Part shown: positions 42,806 through 51,565 of the stretch, in pieces
Numbering within the stretch: the first letter of the stretch is position 1
Layout: every line of letters begins with the position of its first letter
The notes under the pieces: model-generated
The model's input: only the letters and a program-made list of their open reading frames with translations
What the model was told of the DNA's origin: nothing
Databases searched by the model: none
From: Bifidobacterium vansinderenii
GTDB lineage: Bacteria; Actinomycetota; Actinomycetes; Actinomycetales; Bifidobacteriaceae
Assembly (NCBI RefSeq): GCF_002234915.1
Contig: NZ_NEWD01000038.1
Location: 160,500-224,499 of the forward strand
Direction: 5' to 3'
Length of the DNA stretch: 64,000 nt
Program-made: the position numbers and the translations under genes

Positions 42806-44200
42806 ATGCCGGAAGATCTCTTCAGCGCCGCCGACGCCACCCAGGAACCCACCCGTCCCCTCGCCGTACGCATGCGCCCCACCAGTCTCGACGATGTCGT
42901 CGGACAGCATCGCATCCTCGCCGACGGCTCGCCGCTCAGACGCCTCGCATCCCCATCAAGTCGCCGCTCCCTCACCGCCCCCAGCTCGATCATCCTCTTC
43001 GGACCTCCCGGCGTCGGCAAAACCACCCTCGCCTACATCGTCGCCCGGCAATCCGACCGCGCCTTCGAAGAGCTTTCCGCCGTCACGAGCGGAGTCAAGG
43101 ACATTCGGGCCGTGCTCGCACGCGCCCACGAACGACTCGTCTCCAGCGGCAGGGAAACCGTACTGTTCATCGATGAGGTCCATCGATTCTCGAAAACCCA
43201 GCAGGACGCGCTCCTGCCCAGCGTGGAGAACCGCGACATCACCTTCATCGCGGCCACCACCGAGAACCCCAGCTTCTCCATCATCTCCCCGCTGCTCTCG
43301 CGCTCCGTCGTCGTTAAGCTCGATCCGCTTGACCGTGACGACCTCGCGGCGCTCGTCCACCGGGCCGTCTCCAGCCCGCAGGGCCTCAACGACCGCGTGA
43401 CCGTTACCGATCAGGCCATCGACGACGTCATCCGCATGGCCGGGGGAGACGCCCGCAAAACCCTCACCATCCTCGAAGCCGCCGCAGGAGCCGTCACCCA
43501 GCAACAGGAGCCAGCGAACGGCGACGCCAAGCCGACCATCACCCCGGACGTCGTCGCCAACGTCATGGACCGGGCCGCCATCCGCTACGACAAGGACGGA
43601 GACGACCACTACGACGTCGCCAGCGCCTTCATCAAATCCATGCGCGGATCCGACGTGGATGCGGCGCTCCACTACCTCGCCCGCATGCTCCGTGCCGGCG
43701 AGGACCCACGATTCATCGCCCGACGCATCATCATCGCCTCGGCCGAGGAGGTCGGCATGGCCGCACCGCAGATTCTGCAGACCACCGTCGCGGCCGCGCA
43801 GGCCGTGGCGCTCGTCGGCATGCCCGAAGCCCGCATCATCCTCTCCGAAGCCGTCATCGCCGTCGCCACCGCACCCAAGTCCAACGCCAGCTACAACGCC
43901 ATCAACGCCGCGCTCGCCGACGTGGATGCCGGACTGTCCGGGCCGGTTCCGCTGCATCTGCGCAACGCGCCCACCAAGCTCATGAAGCAGTGGGGCAACC
44001 ACGAGGGCTACCAGTACGCGCATGACGCCCCCGGGGCGATCGCACCCCAGCAGTACATGCCGGACGAACTCGTGGGACGTGAATACTACCATCCGAACGA
44101 TCGTGGATACGAGAGGGAGATCGGTCCCCGCCTGCAGCGTATCCGCGACATCCTCGACGGCGGACGGCATAACGGCGGTAAGAGTGATGCGCCGTGCTGA
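42806..44200 (+). CDS. rarA: Replication-associated recombination protein RarA (MgsA)
   Basis: This 464-aa AAA+ ATPase of the clamp-loader-like RarA/MgsA/WRNIP1 family acts at stalled replication forks. Walker A GPPGVGKTT is at 66-74, Walker B VLFIDEVHRF near 116-125, sensor 1 FIAATTENPSF, and the C-terminal tetramer domain has SAEEVGMAAPQ and the family end-motif segment EYYHPNDRGYEREI. The start has no ribosome binding site but follows TACACT by seven bases. It lies 114 bases after the helicase gene. Confidence 0.93.
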   Translation: MPEDLFSAADATQEPTRPLAVRMRPTSLDDVVGQHRILADGSPLRRLASPSSRRSLTAPSSIILFGPPGVGKTTLAYIVARQSDRAFEELSAVTSGVKDIRAVLARAHERLVSSGRETVLFIDEVHRFSKTQQDALLPSVENRDITFIAATTENPSFSIISPLLSRSVVVKLDPLDRDDLAALVHRAVSSPQGLNDRVTVTDQAIDDVIRMAGGDARKTLTILEAAAGAVTQQQEPANGDAKPTITPDVVANVMDRAAIRYDKDGDDHYDVASAFIKSMRGSDVDAALHYLARMLRAGEDPRFIARRIIIASAEEVGMAAPQILQTTVAAAQAVALVGMPEARIILSEAVIAVATAPKSNASYNAINAALADVDAGLSGPVPLHLRNAPTKLMKQWGNHEGYQYAHDAPGAIAPQQYMPDELVGREYYHPNDRGYEREIGPRLQRIRDILDGGRHNGGKSDAPC

Positions 44201-44341
44201 CCGCATTGTGGCGCAGGCCACATTTTGGGAATGTTCGTCCAGTATTCGGAATAATCGGCACGGGCGTCGTTATTGCGACGACAATATGAAGCGATTCCCT
44301 GAGAAGGGGGAAATGATCAACCTTCGCGCCGTTGCCCAGCG

Positions 44342-44370
44342 TTGACTTGGCACGGCCGCAAGGCTGTACC
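44342..44370 (+). promoter_or_regulatory. Promoter before the MFS pseudogene
   Basis: TTGACT (44342-44347), a 17-base spacer and TGTACC (44365-44370) lie about 44 bases before the start codon. A GAGAGGAAAG site precedes the ATG. The promoter looks intact although the gene is not. Confidence 0.45.
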
Positions 44371-44413
44371 GGTCACGTGTGCGGACGGCGCAGAACATGA
44401 GAGGAAAGCGCTT

Positions 44414-45633
44414 ATGTCCACCACAACGGCATCGCTGAGCGGCGCAAAGACGGTAAAGAAAGACTCCGTCGCCGAGATCATCGCCGCATCCATGGTTGGC
44501 ACGGCCATCGAGTTCTACGACAACTACTGCTATTCCATCGCCGCCGCAAGCTATTTCGGCACCATCTTCTTCACCACGGTCGCCAAGTCCAACCCCGCAC
44601 TGGCCACCCTGATGTCATTCGTCACCTTCGCGGTCTCCTTCCTCGCCCGTCCGTTCGGCTCCATGCTCTTCGGCCACTTCGGAGACAAGATGGGCCGCAA
44701 GAAGACCCTTGCCTGTGCCGTGCGTGCCAGGGCGTCGGTCTTGCCGGCGAGTGGTCCGGCGCCGCCCTTGTGGCCACCGAAAACGCTCCTGACGACAAGC
44801 GCGCACTCTACGGCTCCTTCCCGAACCTTGGTGCGCCGATCGGCTTCTTCTGCGCCTACGGCATCAACCTGCTGCTCACCACGCACCTGAGCAAGGCCCA
44901 GATGGTCGCCTACGGCTGGCGCATCCCGTTCCTGCTCTCCGCGGTCCTCGTCATCGTCGGTCTCTACGTGCGCGCCCGCATGAGCGAAACCCCCGTGTTC
45001 CGCAAGGCCGCCGAGGAGAAGCGCATCGTGCGTCACCCGCTGCGCTCCCTCGTCCCGTACTGGAAGCAGGTCGTGCTCGGCACCCTCGCCATGGGCATCA
45101 CCTACACGCTGTTCTACACGCTGGGCACCTGGTCCCTGAGCTACGGCGTCTCCGGCCTCGGCTTCAAGCAGTCCGAATACCTCGCCATGCAGATGGTCTC
45201 CGTGTTCTTCTTCGCCGCCTTCATCATCGTCGGATGCCTGTGGGCAGACAAGGCCGGCCGCAAGAAGGTGCTGATCGCCACCACGGCCGTCACCGTCGTG
45301 TTCAGCTTCTTCGCCCCCGCGCTGCTGCAGCACAACGTCGCCTCCATCATGGTGTTCCTCTGCCTCGGCTTCGTGCTCATGGGCGGCCTGTTCGGCCCCT
45401 CCGGCGCCTACCTGCCCGAGCTGTTCCCGACCAACGTGCGCTACTCCGGCGCCGGCCTGTCCTACAACCTCGCCGCGATCTTCGGTGGCGCCTTCGCCCC
45501 GTCCCTGGCCACGTGGCTGGTTGAGAAGTACGGCATCATGTCCGTCGGCTGGTATCTCGCCGTCATGGCCGTGATCGCCCTGATCGCGCTCTTCCTCATC
45601 AAGGAAAGCAAGGACATGGACTACACCCGCTGA
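44414..45633 (+). pseudogene. Deleted and frameshifted MFS (metabolite:H+ symporter) transporter
   Basis: This is a major facilitator of the MHS/ProP-like group in two frames. The first part (44414 to about 44710) runs from the start through helices 1-3 to GHFGDKMGRKKTL. The second part begins near 44710 as CLCRACQGVGLAGEWSGA and continues through VATENAPDDKRALYGSF to 45633. In intact relatives about 30 residues (roughly helix 4) separate these two points; here they are directly joined with a frame change, so a deletion of about 90 bp not divisible by three is inferred. Promoter and ribosome binding site remain. The substrate is unknown. Confidence 0.8.
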
Positions 45634-45678
45634 TCTGCGGTAAGTCCATCGGCAAGATCGTCCGCTAAACGAACAGGC

Positions 45679-45713
45679 GAAGCCCGACGAACCATTACGG
45701 TTCGCCGGGCTTC
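45679..45713 (+). terminator. Hairpin after the MFS pseudogene
   Basis: GAAGCCCGACGAACC (45679-45693) pairs with GGTTCGCCGGGCTTC (45699-45713) with one wobble around ATTAC. No strong T run follows. Confidence 0.65.
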
Positions 45714-45871
45714 GTCGTATATGCATGTGTATGGGCGCCGATCGAACCGTGGGGCTGACGCTTGGAACGCCGTCAATTCCGAACTGGAGACTACGATGGC
45801 TGACGTCCGTCCACCAGGCAGCGCGACACCGTCGCACAGGCCGATACAACACAGCAAAAAGGAGATAGGAC

Positions 45872-47065
45872 ATGGTCGCTCGCTCGCCGAAGATGTCGAC
45901 ACGTGCCAAGGAATCGGAGCCTTTCAGGGCCATGGCCTTCGGGGCCCGCGCCGACGAACTGATCGCCCAAGGGCACGACGTCATCAAACTCGGCCTCGGC
46001 GAACCCGACTTCGGCGCTCCGGCCGTGGTGCGTCGGGCCATGATCGAGCAAATGGACGGCCGCCCCCTGCCCTACACCTCATCATTCGGCATTACGCCGC
46101 TACGCGAGGCGATCAGCCGGTTCTACAAACAGCGCCACAGCCTCGACGTCGACCCCAACCGAATCGTCGTCACCTGCGGCGGATCCGAAGCGCTCATGCT
46201 CGCCATCGCCGCCACCGTCGACCCCGGAGACGAAGTCCTCGCCGCCGACCCCTCATACCCGTGCAACCGCGAACTCGTCAAGATGTTCGGCGGCACCATC
46301 GTCAACGTCCCGACCAACGCCAACAGCCGTTATCATCTCAGTCCCGAAACCGTCGCCAACGCGTGGAGCGAACGAACCAAGGCGGTCATGATCACCTCCC
46401 CGTCGAACCCGACGGGAACCTGCATCCCATACCCCGCGCTCGCCGCCATCTGCGACTACGCCAGGCAGCGCGGCGCCTGGCGCATCATCGACGAAACCTA
46501 CCTCGACCTCGCCGACATCGAACCGGACGGCTCCACCATACGATCAGTGCTCAGCTGCGACCCCGACGCCATCACCATCAACAGCTTCTCCAAATACTTC
46601 GGCATGACCGGATGGCGACTCGGCTGGATGGTCCTGCCTGAACAGCTGCTCGACGCCGTGGACAACCTCGCCATGAACACGCTGCTCTGCGCCCCCACCC
46701 CCGTGCAATGGGCCGCGCTCGCATGCTTCACCCCCGAGGCCTATGCGGAATGCGATCGCCGCCGTGACGAATTCCTCGCGCGGCGCTCGCTGGTCGTCGA
46801 CGGGCTGCGCAGGATCGGACTGCCGTTGGAGGTCGAGCCCAACGGAGCCTTTTACGCCTACTTCAGCATCGCGTCCACGGGTCTGGACGCGTGGACGTTC
46901 TGCAGCAGACTGCTCGAGGAGCGGTACGTGGCGCTTACTCCCGGCCGCGACTTCGCCGTCGCCACGGCGGACACCCATGTCAGGCTTTCCTATGCTGCAT
47001 CGCGGTCCGCGCTGCGTGAGGGGCTGGAACGTGTGGGGGAGTTCGTCGATTCGTTGCGCCGCTGA
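45872..47065 (+). CDS. Class I/II aminotransferase
   Basis: This 397-aa pyridoxal-phosphate aminotransferase is of the AspC/PatA-like class I group. The cofactor-binding Lys is K241 in NSFSKYFGMTGWRLGW; other anchors are YTSSFG near the N-terminus, SPSNPTGT and the C-terminal Arg in HVRLSYA. The amino donor is not evident. ATG 45872 follows AAGGAGATAGG. A dehydrogenase of 2-hydroxyacids follows with its own promoter. Confidence 0.87.
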   Translation: MVARSPKMSTRAKESEPFRAMAFGARADELIAQGHDVIKLGLGEPDFGAPAVVRRAMIEQMDGRPLPYTSSFGITPLREAISRFYKQRHSLDVDPNRIVVTCGGSEALMLAIAATVDPGDEVLAADPSYPCNRELVKMFGGTIVNVPTNANSRYHLSPETVANAWSERTKAVMITSPSNPTGTCIPYPALAAICDYARQRGAWRIIDETYLDLADIEPDGSTIRSVLSCDPDAITINSFSKYFGMTGWRLGWMVLPEQLLDAVDNLAMNTLLCAPTPVQWAALACFTPEAYAECDRRRDEFLARRSLVVDGLRRIGLPLEVEPNGAFYAYFSIASTGLDAWTFCSRLLEERYVALTPGRDFAVATADTHVRLSYAASRSALREGLERVGEFVDSLRR

Positions 47066-47082
47066 GGCATCGGGCTTATGAT
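47054..47082 (+). promoter_or_regulatory. Promoter of the dehydrogenase gene
   Basis: TTGCGC (47054-47059), a 17-base spacer and TATGAT (47077-47082) overlap the end of the aminotransferase gene. The predicted start is near 47089, immediately before a perfect palindrome. Confidence 0.6.
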
Positions 47083-47092
47083 GGATGCCGTG

Positions 47093-47110
47093 TGGTGTAT
47101 CGGTACACCA
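47093..47110. promoter_or_regulatory. Perfect 18-bp operator-like palindrome
   Basis: TGGTGTATCGGTACACCA has 7-bp perfect arms with a TCGG centre. It lies at about +5 to +22 of the predicted dehydrogenase transcript, a position where a bound repressor would block RNA polymerase. The TGGT...ACCA ends resemble GntR-family sites. No regulator gene is adjacent. Confidence 0.55.
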
Positions 47111-47191
47111 ATGACGCGCGTTTCGCGCCGATGGTAAATGTGCTGGTGCGCCGAAACAACGTCAAATGCATCGGCAAGGAAAGGAACGAAT

Positions 47192-48175
47192 ATGACCATC
47201 GCAACGACGCGGGACGACGTCATCGTCAATTGTCTTCCGCTGAGCGACGACGAACGACGGGCATTCGTCGAGGCGGCGAACGGCGTGGAGCAGGTGTTCG
47301 TCGGAGATCCGGCGGAACGTGACGCCATGTCGTGGTCGATACGGGTCCCCGACGAGCTTCGTGAACGTGCCACCGTCATCATCGGCAACGTGCCGGCGGC
47401 GCAGATGGCGCAGTATCCGAATCTGAAATGGCTGCAGACGTGGAGCGCCGGTGTCGATGCCTATCTGGCGCCGGGCGTTCTCGATCCATCCGTCGTGGTG
47501 ACCAATGCGAGCGGCGCCTATGGTCAGAGCGTGTCCGAGCATCTGTTCGCCATGATGTGGGCGTTGATGAAGAACCTGCCCCAATACCGCGATAGTCAGC
47601 AGCGCAACGAATGGCGCGACGCCGGGGCGGTCATTTCGCCGTCGGATGCCACGGTGCTTGTCATCGGCACGGGTGACATCGGCTCCCACTTCGCCACGAT
47701 GTGCCGCGGCGTTGGTGCCCGCACCATGGGAGCGCGTCGCAATCCGAACAAGACGGCGAAGGGAATCGACTCCATGCATGGGTTCGACGAGCTCGACGAA
47801 CTGCTGCCTCAGGCGGATGTCGTCGCACTCATCGTTCCTTCGACGCCCGACACCCATCATCTGCTGGACGGACGACGCCTGGCGCTGCTCAAGCCGGGCG
47901 CGATCGTGCTGAACGCCGGCAGGGGAGACGCCATCGATCCCGACGCCCTGCTTGCCAACCTCGATCGGCTTCGCGGAGCCGGACTGGACGTCACCGAACC
48001 GGAACCACTGCCGTCCGACAGTCCCCTCTGGTCCCACCCGCGCTGCCTGATCACGCCGCATGTCGCCGGAGGCAACCATCTGAGCGCTACTGTCGATCGC
48101 ATCATCGCCATCGCTCGTGACAATGTCGCCAACTACACGACCGGGGTGCCGTTGCGCAACATGGTCAGGCGCTGA
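47192..48175 (+). CDS. D-isomer specific 2-hydroxyacid dehydrogenase
   Basis: This 327-aa NAD(P)-dependent dehydrogenase is of the D-2-hydroxyacid type. The dinucleotide site is VLVIGTGDIGSHF, the catalytic Arg is in NAGRGDAID, the Glu in TEPEPLP and the His in ITPHVAGGN. Substrate is unknown. ATG 47192 follows AAGGAAAGGAA; the frame upstream has no support. The leader is about 100 bases and begins with the palindrome at 47093. Its position after an aminotransferase suggests 2-oxoacid metabolism, as an inference. Confidence 0.88.
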   Translation: MTIATTRDDVIVNCLPLSDDERRAFVEAANGVEQVFVGDPAERDAMSWSIRVPDELRERATVIIGNVPAAQMAQYPNLKWLQTWSAGVDAYLAPGVLDPSVVVTNASGAYGQSVSEHLFAMMWALMKNLPQYRDSQQRNEWRDAGAVISPSDATVLVIGTGDIGSHFATMCRGVGARTMGARRNPNKTAKGIDSMHGFDELDELLPQADVVALIVPSTPDTHHLLDGRRLALLKPGAIVLNAGRGDAIDPDALLANLDRLRGAGLDVTEPEPLPSDSPLWSHPRCLITPHVAGGNHLSATVDRIIAIARDNVANYTTGVPLRNMVRR

Positions 48176-48204
48176 CGTCCGGCGGCCGCAGACGCCGTGA
48201 ATAC

Positions 48205-48250
48205 AAAAATTCCTCGTGCCATCGTCCTAACGACGGCACGAGGAATTTTT
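48205..48250. terminator. Bidirectional terminator between the dehydrogenase and metI
   Basis: AAAAATTCCTCGTGCC (48205-48220) pairs perfectly with GGCACGAGGAATTTTT (48235-48250), with a further TCGT/ACGA in the loop. A and T tracts at the two ends let it act for both convergent transcripts. Confidence 0.9.
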
Positions 48251-48290
48251 TGAGTTGCCGAATATCGAATATGCGGATTATCGATCCCTG

Positions 48291-48971
48291 TCAGCGACTG
48301 TGATGATCGATCCTGCGGGCGATCACATTGCCGAGCGACTGGAAGATCTGCACCAGAATCACGCACAGCACCACGGAGACGATCATCACGTCATCCTGAT
48401 ACCGCTGGTAGCCGTAGCGGATGGCGATATCGCCCAGACCGCCCGCACCCACGGTTCCGGCCATGGCCGAATAACCGAACAGGTTGATGAAGGTGATCGT
48501 GGCGCCGCGCACCAGCGACGGCAGGCTCTCGAACAGCAGCACCTTGGTGACGATCTGCCAGGTGCCGGCGCCGAAGCTTTGCGCCGCCTCGATCAGGCCA
48601 TCGTCCACTTCGGCCAGCGACTGCTCGACCATACGGCCGACGAACGGCGCCGCAGAGACGATCAGCGGAGGGATTGCGCCGGCGACTCCCAGCGACGTGC
48701 CCACCAGCAGACGAGTGAGCGGAATCATCGCCACCAGCAGAATGATGAAGGGGATGGAACGGCCGATGTTGACGATCCATCCCAGAATCGTGTGCAGTGC
48801 GCGATTCGGCCTGAGCGCACCAGGGCCGCTGATGGTCAGCAGTACGCCGACCGGCACGCCGATCACATAGGCGACCAGTGTGGAGACGCTCGTCATCACG
48901 ATGGTGTCCCACGTTCCCTGCACCAGCAGCTCGCCGTACTCCGCAATGAACTCCTGCACGATCTGACCCAT
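48291..48971 (-). CDS. metI: Methionine ABC transporter permease
   Basis: This 226-aa MetI-type permease has about five hydrophobic segments and the coupling motif EAAQSFGAGTWQIV near residue 140. GAGGTGA precedes ATG 48971, which is one base after the metN stop. It is the last gene of metQ-metN-metI on the minus strand. Confidence 0.9.
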   Translation of the reverse strand: MGQIVQEFIAEYGELLVQGTWDTIVMTSVSTLVAYVIGVPVGVLLTISGPGALRPNRALHTILGWIVNIGRSIPFIILLVAMIPLTRLLVGTSLGVAGAIPPLIVSAAPFVGRMVEQSLAEVDDGLIEAAQSFGAGTWQIVTKVLLFESLPSLVRGATITFINLFGYSAMAGTVGAGGLGDIAIRYGYQRYQDDVMIVSVVLCVILVQIFQSLGNVIARRIDHHSR

Positions 48972-48972
48972 A

Positions 48973-49767
48973 TCACTTCACCTCTTCCGTCGTGGAGGCC
49001 GGAGCCTCGTTCGTGTCGCGGCGATTCTGCGCGCCGTCGCTGGCGATCAGCGCCTTGAGAATGTCGCTGTGAGGATCGGCGAACAGTTCTTCGGTCGGCC
49101 CCATCTCCACGATGTTGCCACCGTCGATCATGGCCACGCGGTCGCAGATGTTGCGGGCCACGGCCAGCGAGTGGGTGATCACCACCATGGTCACTTCGAG
49201 TTCCCGGTTGATGCGTCGAAGCAGATCGAGGATCTGCACGGTGGTCGTCGTGTCCAGGGCGCTGGTGGCCTCGTCGCACAGCATGATCCGGGGATTGTTG
49301 GCCAGTGCGCGGGCGATGGCCACGCGCTGCTGCTGACCGCCGGACAGCTGGCTGGGGTAGCGGTCGGCGTATTCCTCAAGACCGACCAGCGTCAGCAGAC
49401 GACGCGCCCGTTCCTCGCGCTGAGCCTTGGGGGTGCGGTTGAGCTCCAGCGGGAACGTGACGTTGCGCAGCACCGTGCGCTGCTGGAACAGGCTGAAGTT
49501 CTGGAAGATCATGCCGATCGAGGAACGCAACGCGGAAAGCTCCTTGCCGTTCGCGTCGGTGACGTCCGTGCCGTCGATGATCACCTTGCCCTTGGTGGGA
49601 CGTTCCAGAAGGTTGATGCATCGCACCAGCGTGGACTTTCCGGCACCCGAGGACCCCAGGATGCCGAACACCTCGCCGGGGTGGATGCTGAGATTGATGT
49701 CATGCAGGACCTCGTGGGATTCGGTCCCCTCGCCATAGCTTTTGTATAGATGCTCGAGCTGAATCAT
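48973..49767 (-). CDS. metN: Methionine ABC transporter ATP-binding protein, short form
   Basis: This ATPase of about 264 aa belongs to the MetN group: Walker A GSSGAGKS at 38-45, signature LSGGQQQR, Walker B IMLCDEATSALD, and HSLAVARNI after the switch His. It ends about 80 residues earlier than E. coli MetN and lacks the C-terminal NIL/ACT-like domain that binds methionine and shuts off transport; the last 25 residues are polar (SDGAQNRRDTNEAP). ATG 49767 is chosen; TTG 49776 is an alternative. Confidence 0.88.
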   Translation of the reverse strand: MIQLEHLYKSYGEGTESHEVLHDINLSIHPGEVFGILGSSGAGKSTLVRCINLLERPTKGKVIIDGTDVTDANGKELSALRSSIGMIFQNFSLFQQRTVLRNVTFPLELNRTPKAQREERARRLLTLVGLEEYADRYPSQLSGGQQQRVAIARALANNPRIMLCDEATSALDTTTTVQILDLLRRINRELEVTMVVITHSLAVARNICDRVAMIDGGNIVEMGPTEELFADPHSDILKALIASDGAQNRRDTNEAPASTTEEVK

Positions 49768-49788
49768 ATCGTCCAATCAAAGCGTGAA

Positions 49789-49819
49789 GGTCCGACCTTC
49801 CGCAGGGGAGGGCCGGACC
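49789..49819 (-). other. Intercistronic hairpin between metQ and metN
   Basis: GGTCCGACCTTCC (49789-49801) pairs over 13 positions, two of them wobbles, with GGAGGGCCGGACC (49807-49819). It has no T run on the minus strand. Such hairpins often protect the binding-protein message, which would raise MetQ over MetN/MetI. Confidence 0.55.
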
Positions 49820-49846
49820 GGAATGATATGGGACAGGTGCGCGGGA

Positions 49847-50692
49847 TCAGAAGACCGGCAGCACCGCGCCCTTGTAGTTCTTGTTGATGTAGTCGCGCAC
49901 CTCGTCGGAGTTCAGGGCCTTCTTGAGCTCCTTGGTCTTCGCGGTGTTCTCGTTGCCTTCCTTGACCACCAGGATGTTGGCGTAGGTCTTGGCGGCCAGA
50001 CCGTCGGCCTTCTCACTGGCCAGCGCGTCCTTGCTCGGGTCGAACTTCGCCTGGATGGCGTAGTTGCCGTTCAGGGCCGCGATGTCAACATCGTTGATCA
50101 CCGTCGGCACCACGGCGGCCTCGAGCTCCTTGAACTGCAGGTTCTTCGGGTTCTCGGTGATGTCCTTCGGGGTGGCCGCGATGTCGTTGGCGTCCTTGAG
50201 CTTGATCAGACCGGCGTCCTGCAGCAGCAGGAGGGCGCGGGCCTCGTTGGTGGCATCGTTCGGCACGGCCACGGTGGCGCCGTCCTGCAGGGCGTCAAGG
50301 CTCTTGGTCTTGCCCGGGTACAGGCCGAAGGGCTCGAAGTGCACGGCCTCGACCGACACCAGATGCGTGCCCTTCTCCTTGTTGAAGTCGTCGAGGTACG
50401 GCTTGTGCTGGAAGTAGTTGGCGTCGACCTCGCCCTCCTCGGTGGCGGTGTTCGGCTGCACGTAGTCGGTGAACTCCTTGACCTCGAGCTTGTAGCCGTC
50501 CTTCTCAAGAATCGGCTTGACCGCATTGTTGAGGATCTCGGCGTGCGGGGTGGGGCTGGCCGCCACGGTGATGGTCTTGTCGTCGGAAGACGATGACGAA
50601 CCGCTCGACGAGCTGCCGCAGCCGCTCAGTGCAAGTGCGGCGATGGTGGTGACGGCGAGCGCGGCGCTGACGATGGCATTCCTCTTGACCAT
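49847..50692 (-). CDS. metQ: Methionine-binding lipoprotein MetQ
   Basis: This 281-aa substrate-binding lipoprotein of the NlpA/MetQ family has a signal peptide with Cys25 in the lipobox LSGC, followed by a serine-rich linker (SSSSGSSSSS). Family segments are KEFTDYVQPNTATEEGEVDANYFQH (in part) and PNDATNEARALLLLQDAGLI. ATG 50692 is chosen because it gives the signal peptide and follows GAGGAAGGAAG; the open frame extends to 50899 without support. It is the first gene of the met operon. Confidence 0.9.
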   Translation of the reverse strand: MVKRNAIVSAALAVTTIAALALSGCGSSSSGSSSSSDDKTITVAASPTPHAEILNNAVKPILEKDGYKLEVKEFTDYVQPNTATEEGEVDANYFQHKPYLDDFNKEKGTHLVSVEAVHFEPFGLYPGKTKSLDALQDGATVAVPNDATNEARALLLLQDAGLIKLKDANDIAATPKDITENPKNLQFKELEAAVVPTVINDVDIAALNGNYAIQAKFDPSKDALASEKADGLAAKTYANILVVKEGNENTAKTKELKKALNSDEVRDYINKNYKGAVLPVF

Positions 50693-50737
50693 GATGTGCT
50701 CTTCCTTCCTCTCATGGTATATTTGCAACGGAACCCT

Positions 50738-50743
50738 ACTATA
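50738..50743 (-). promoter_or_regulatory. Candidate -10 element of the met operon
   Basis: TATAGT on the minus strand lies about 45 bases upstream of the metQ start. The leader is short and shows no S-box or other SAM riboswitch core that I can recognise. Confidence 0.4.
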
Positions 50744-50857
50744 GGGGAGTCCGGGGAGGGGCACAGCGACTTTCCGATCGGAATTATTTATATGGTGTTC
50801 AATGCGACGCGTATGGGTCGCGTCGGCGTAGTGCCCGGCACGGGATGCGTCAAGGTA

Positions 50858-50890
50858 TGAAAAAGGCCCGACGCGCAGGGCGTCGGGCCT
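50858..50890 (-). terminator. Terminator of the cyclophilin gene
   Basis: On the minus strand AGGCCCGACG and CGTCGGGCCT pair perfectly over ten bases and are followed by TTTTTCAT, a standard intrinsic terminator. It lies about 50 bases past the cyclophilin stop, before the met promoter region. Confidence 0.88.
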
Positions 50891-50941
50891 GAATGACAAT
50901 TGATCGTCATAGCGGCGAGGATGGCCGTTACGGCCGTATTG

Positions 50942-51499
50942 CTACTGGATCTCGATCGTCTCGATCAGCACCGGTTCGAGGGGACGGTCTCCCGCATCGG
51001 TGGGCACGGCCTCGAGCTTGTCGACCACCGCTCGGGACTCCTCATCGGCGACCTCGCCGAAAATGGTGTGATGGCCGTCCAGCCACGGGGTAGGCACCGT
51101 GGTGATGAAGAACTGGGAGCCGTTCGTGCCGTGGATGCGTCCGTCGGCGCCGCGGCGCAGACCGGCGTTGGCCATGGCCAGCAGATACGGCTTGTCGAAC
51201 TTCAGGTCGGGGACGATCTCGTCATCGAACATGTAGCCGGGGCCGCCGGTGCCGGTGCCGAGCGGGCATCCGCCCTGGATCATGAAGTCCTTGATGATGC
51301 GATGGAAGGTCAGGCCGTTGTAGAACGGATCATGGCTCGGGGCGCCGGTCAGCGGATCGAGCCACTCCTTGTCGCCGGAGGCCAGGCCGACGAAGTTCTT
51401 CACGGTTTCGGGGGCGAGATCGTCGAACAGGTCGATGCGGATGTCGCCTTCGGAGGTATGCATGATTGCTGTAGTCATGTCCCTAAGTCTGACACGCAT
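50942..51499 (-). CDS. ppiB: Cyclophilin-type peptidyl-prolyl cis-trans isomerase
   Basis: This cytoplasmic cyclophilin of about 185 aa catalyses prolyl isomerisation. Active-site segments are FHRIIKDFMIQGG, GTNGSQFFITT and HHTIFGEV. ATG 51499 is chosen because GGAGGGG lies eight bases upstream; ATG 51478 (MTTAIMHTSEGD) is the alternative and matches the usual family N-terminus. The gene diverges from nadE. Confidence 0.9.
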   Translation of the reverse strand: MRVRLRDMTTAIMHTSEGDIRIDLFDDLAPETVKNFVGLASGDKEWLDPLTGAPSHDPFYNGLTFHRIIKDFMIQGGCPLGTGTGGPGYMFDDEIVPDLKFDKPYLLAMANAGLRRGADGRIHGTNGSQFFITTVPTPWLDGHHTIFGEVADEESRAVVDKLEAVPTDAGDRPLEPVLIETIEIQ

Positions 51500-51552
51500 G
51501 TGGGACGCCCCTCCGGGCCGCGTCGCGAGCGGTGCGGGGAACACGATGAGGC

Positions 51553-51558
51553 TAGGAT
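51553..51558 (+). promoter_or_regulatory. -10 element of nadE, leaderless arrangement
   Basis: TAGGAT lies exactly seven bases before ATG 51566, and no ribosome binding site intervenes. Confidence 0.5.
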
Positions 51559-51565
51559 ATGGATT

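Noticed and set aside
50693..50850. Possible SAM riboswitch upstream of metQ
   Set aside because: A methionine transporter made this worth checking, but I see no S-box, SAM-II or similar conserved core and the leader is short.
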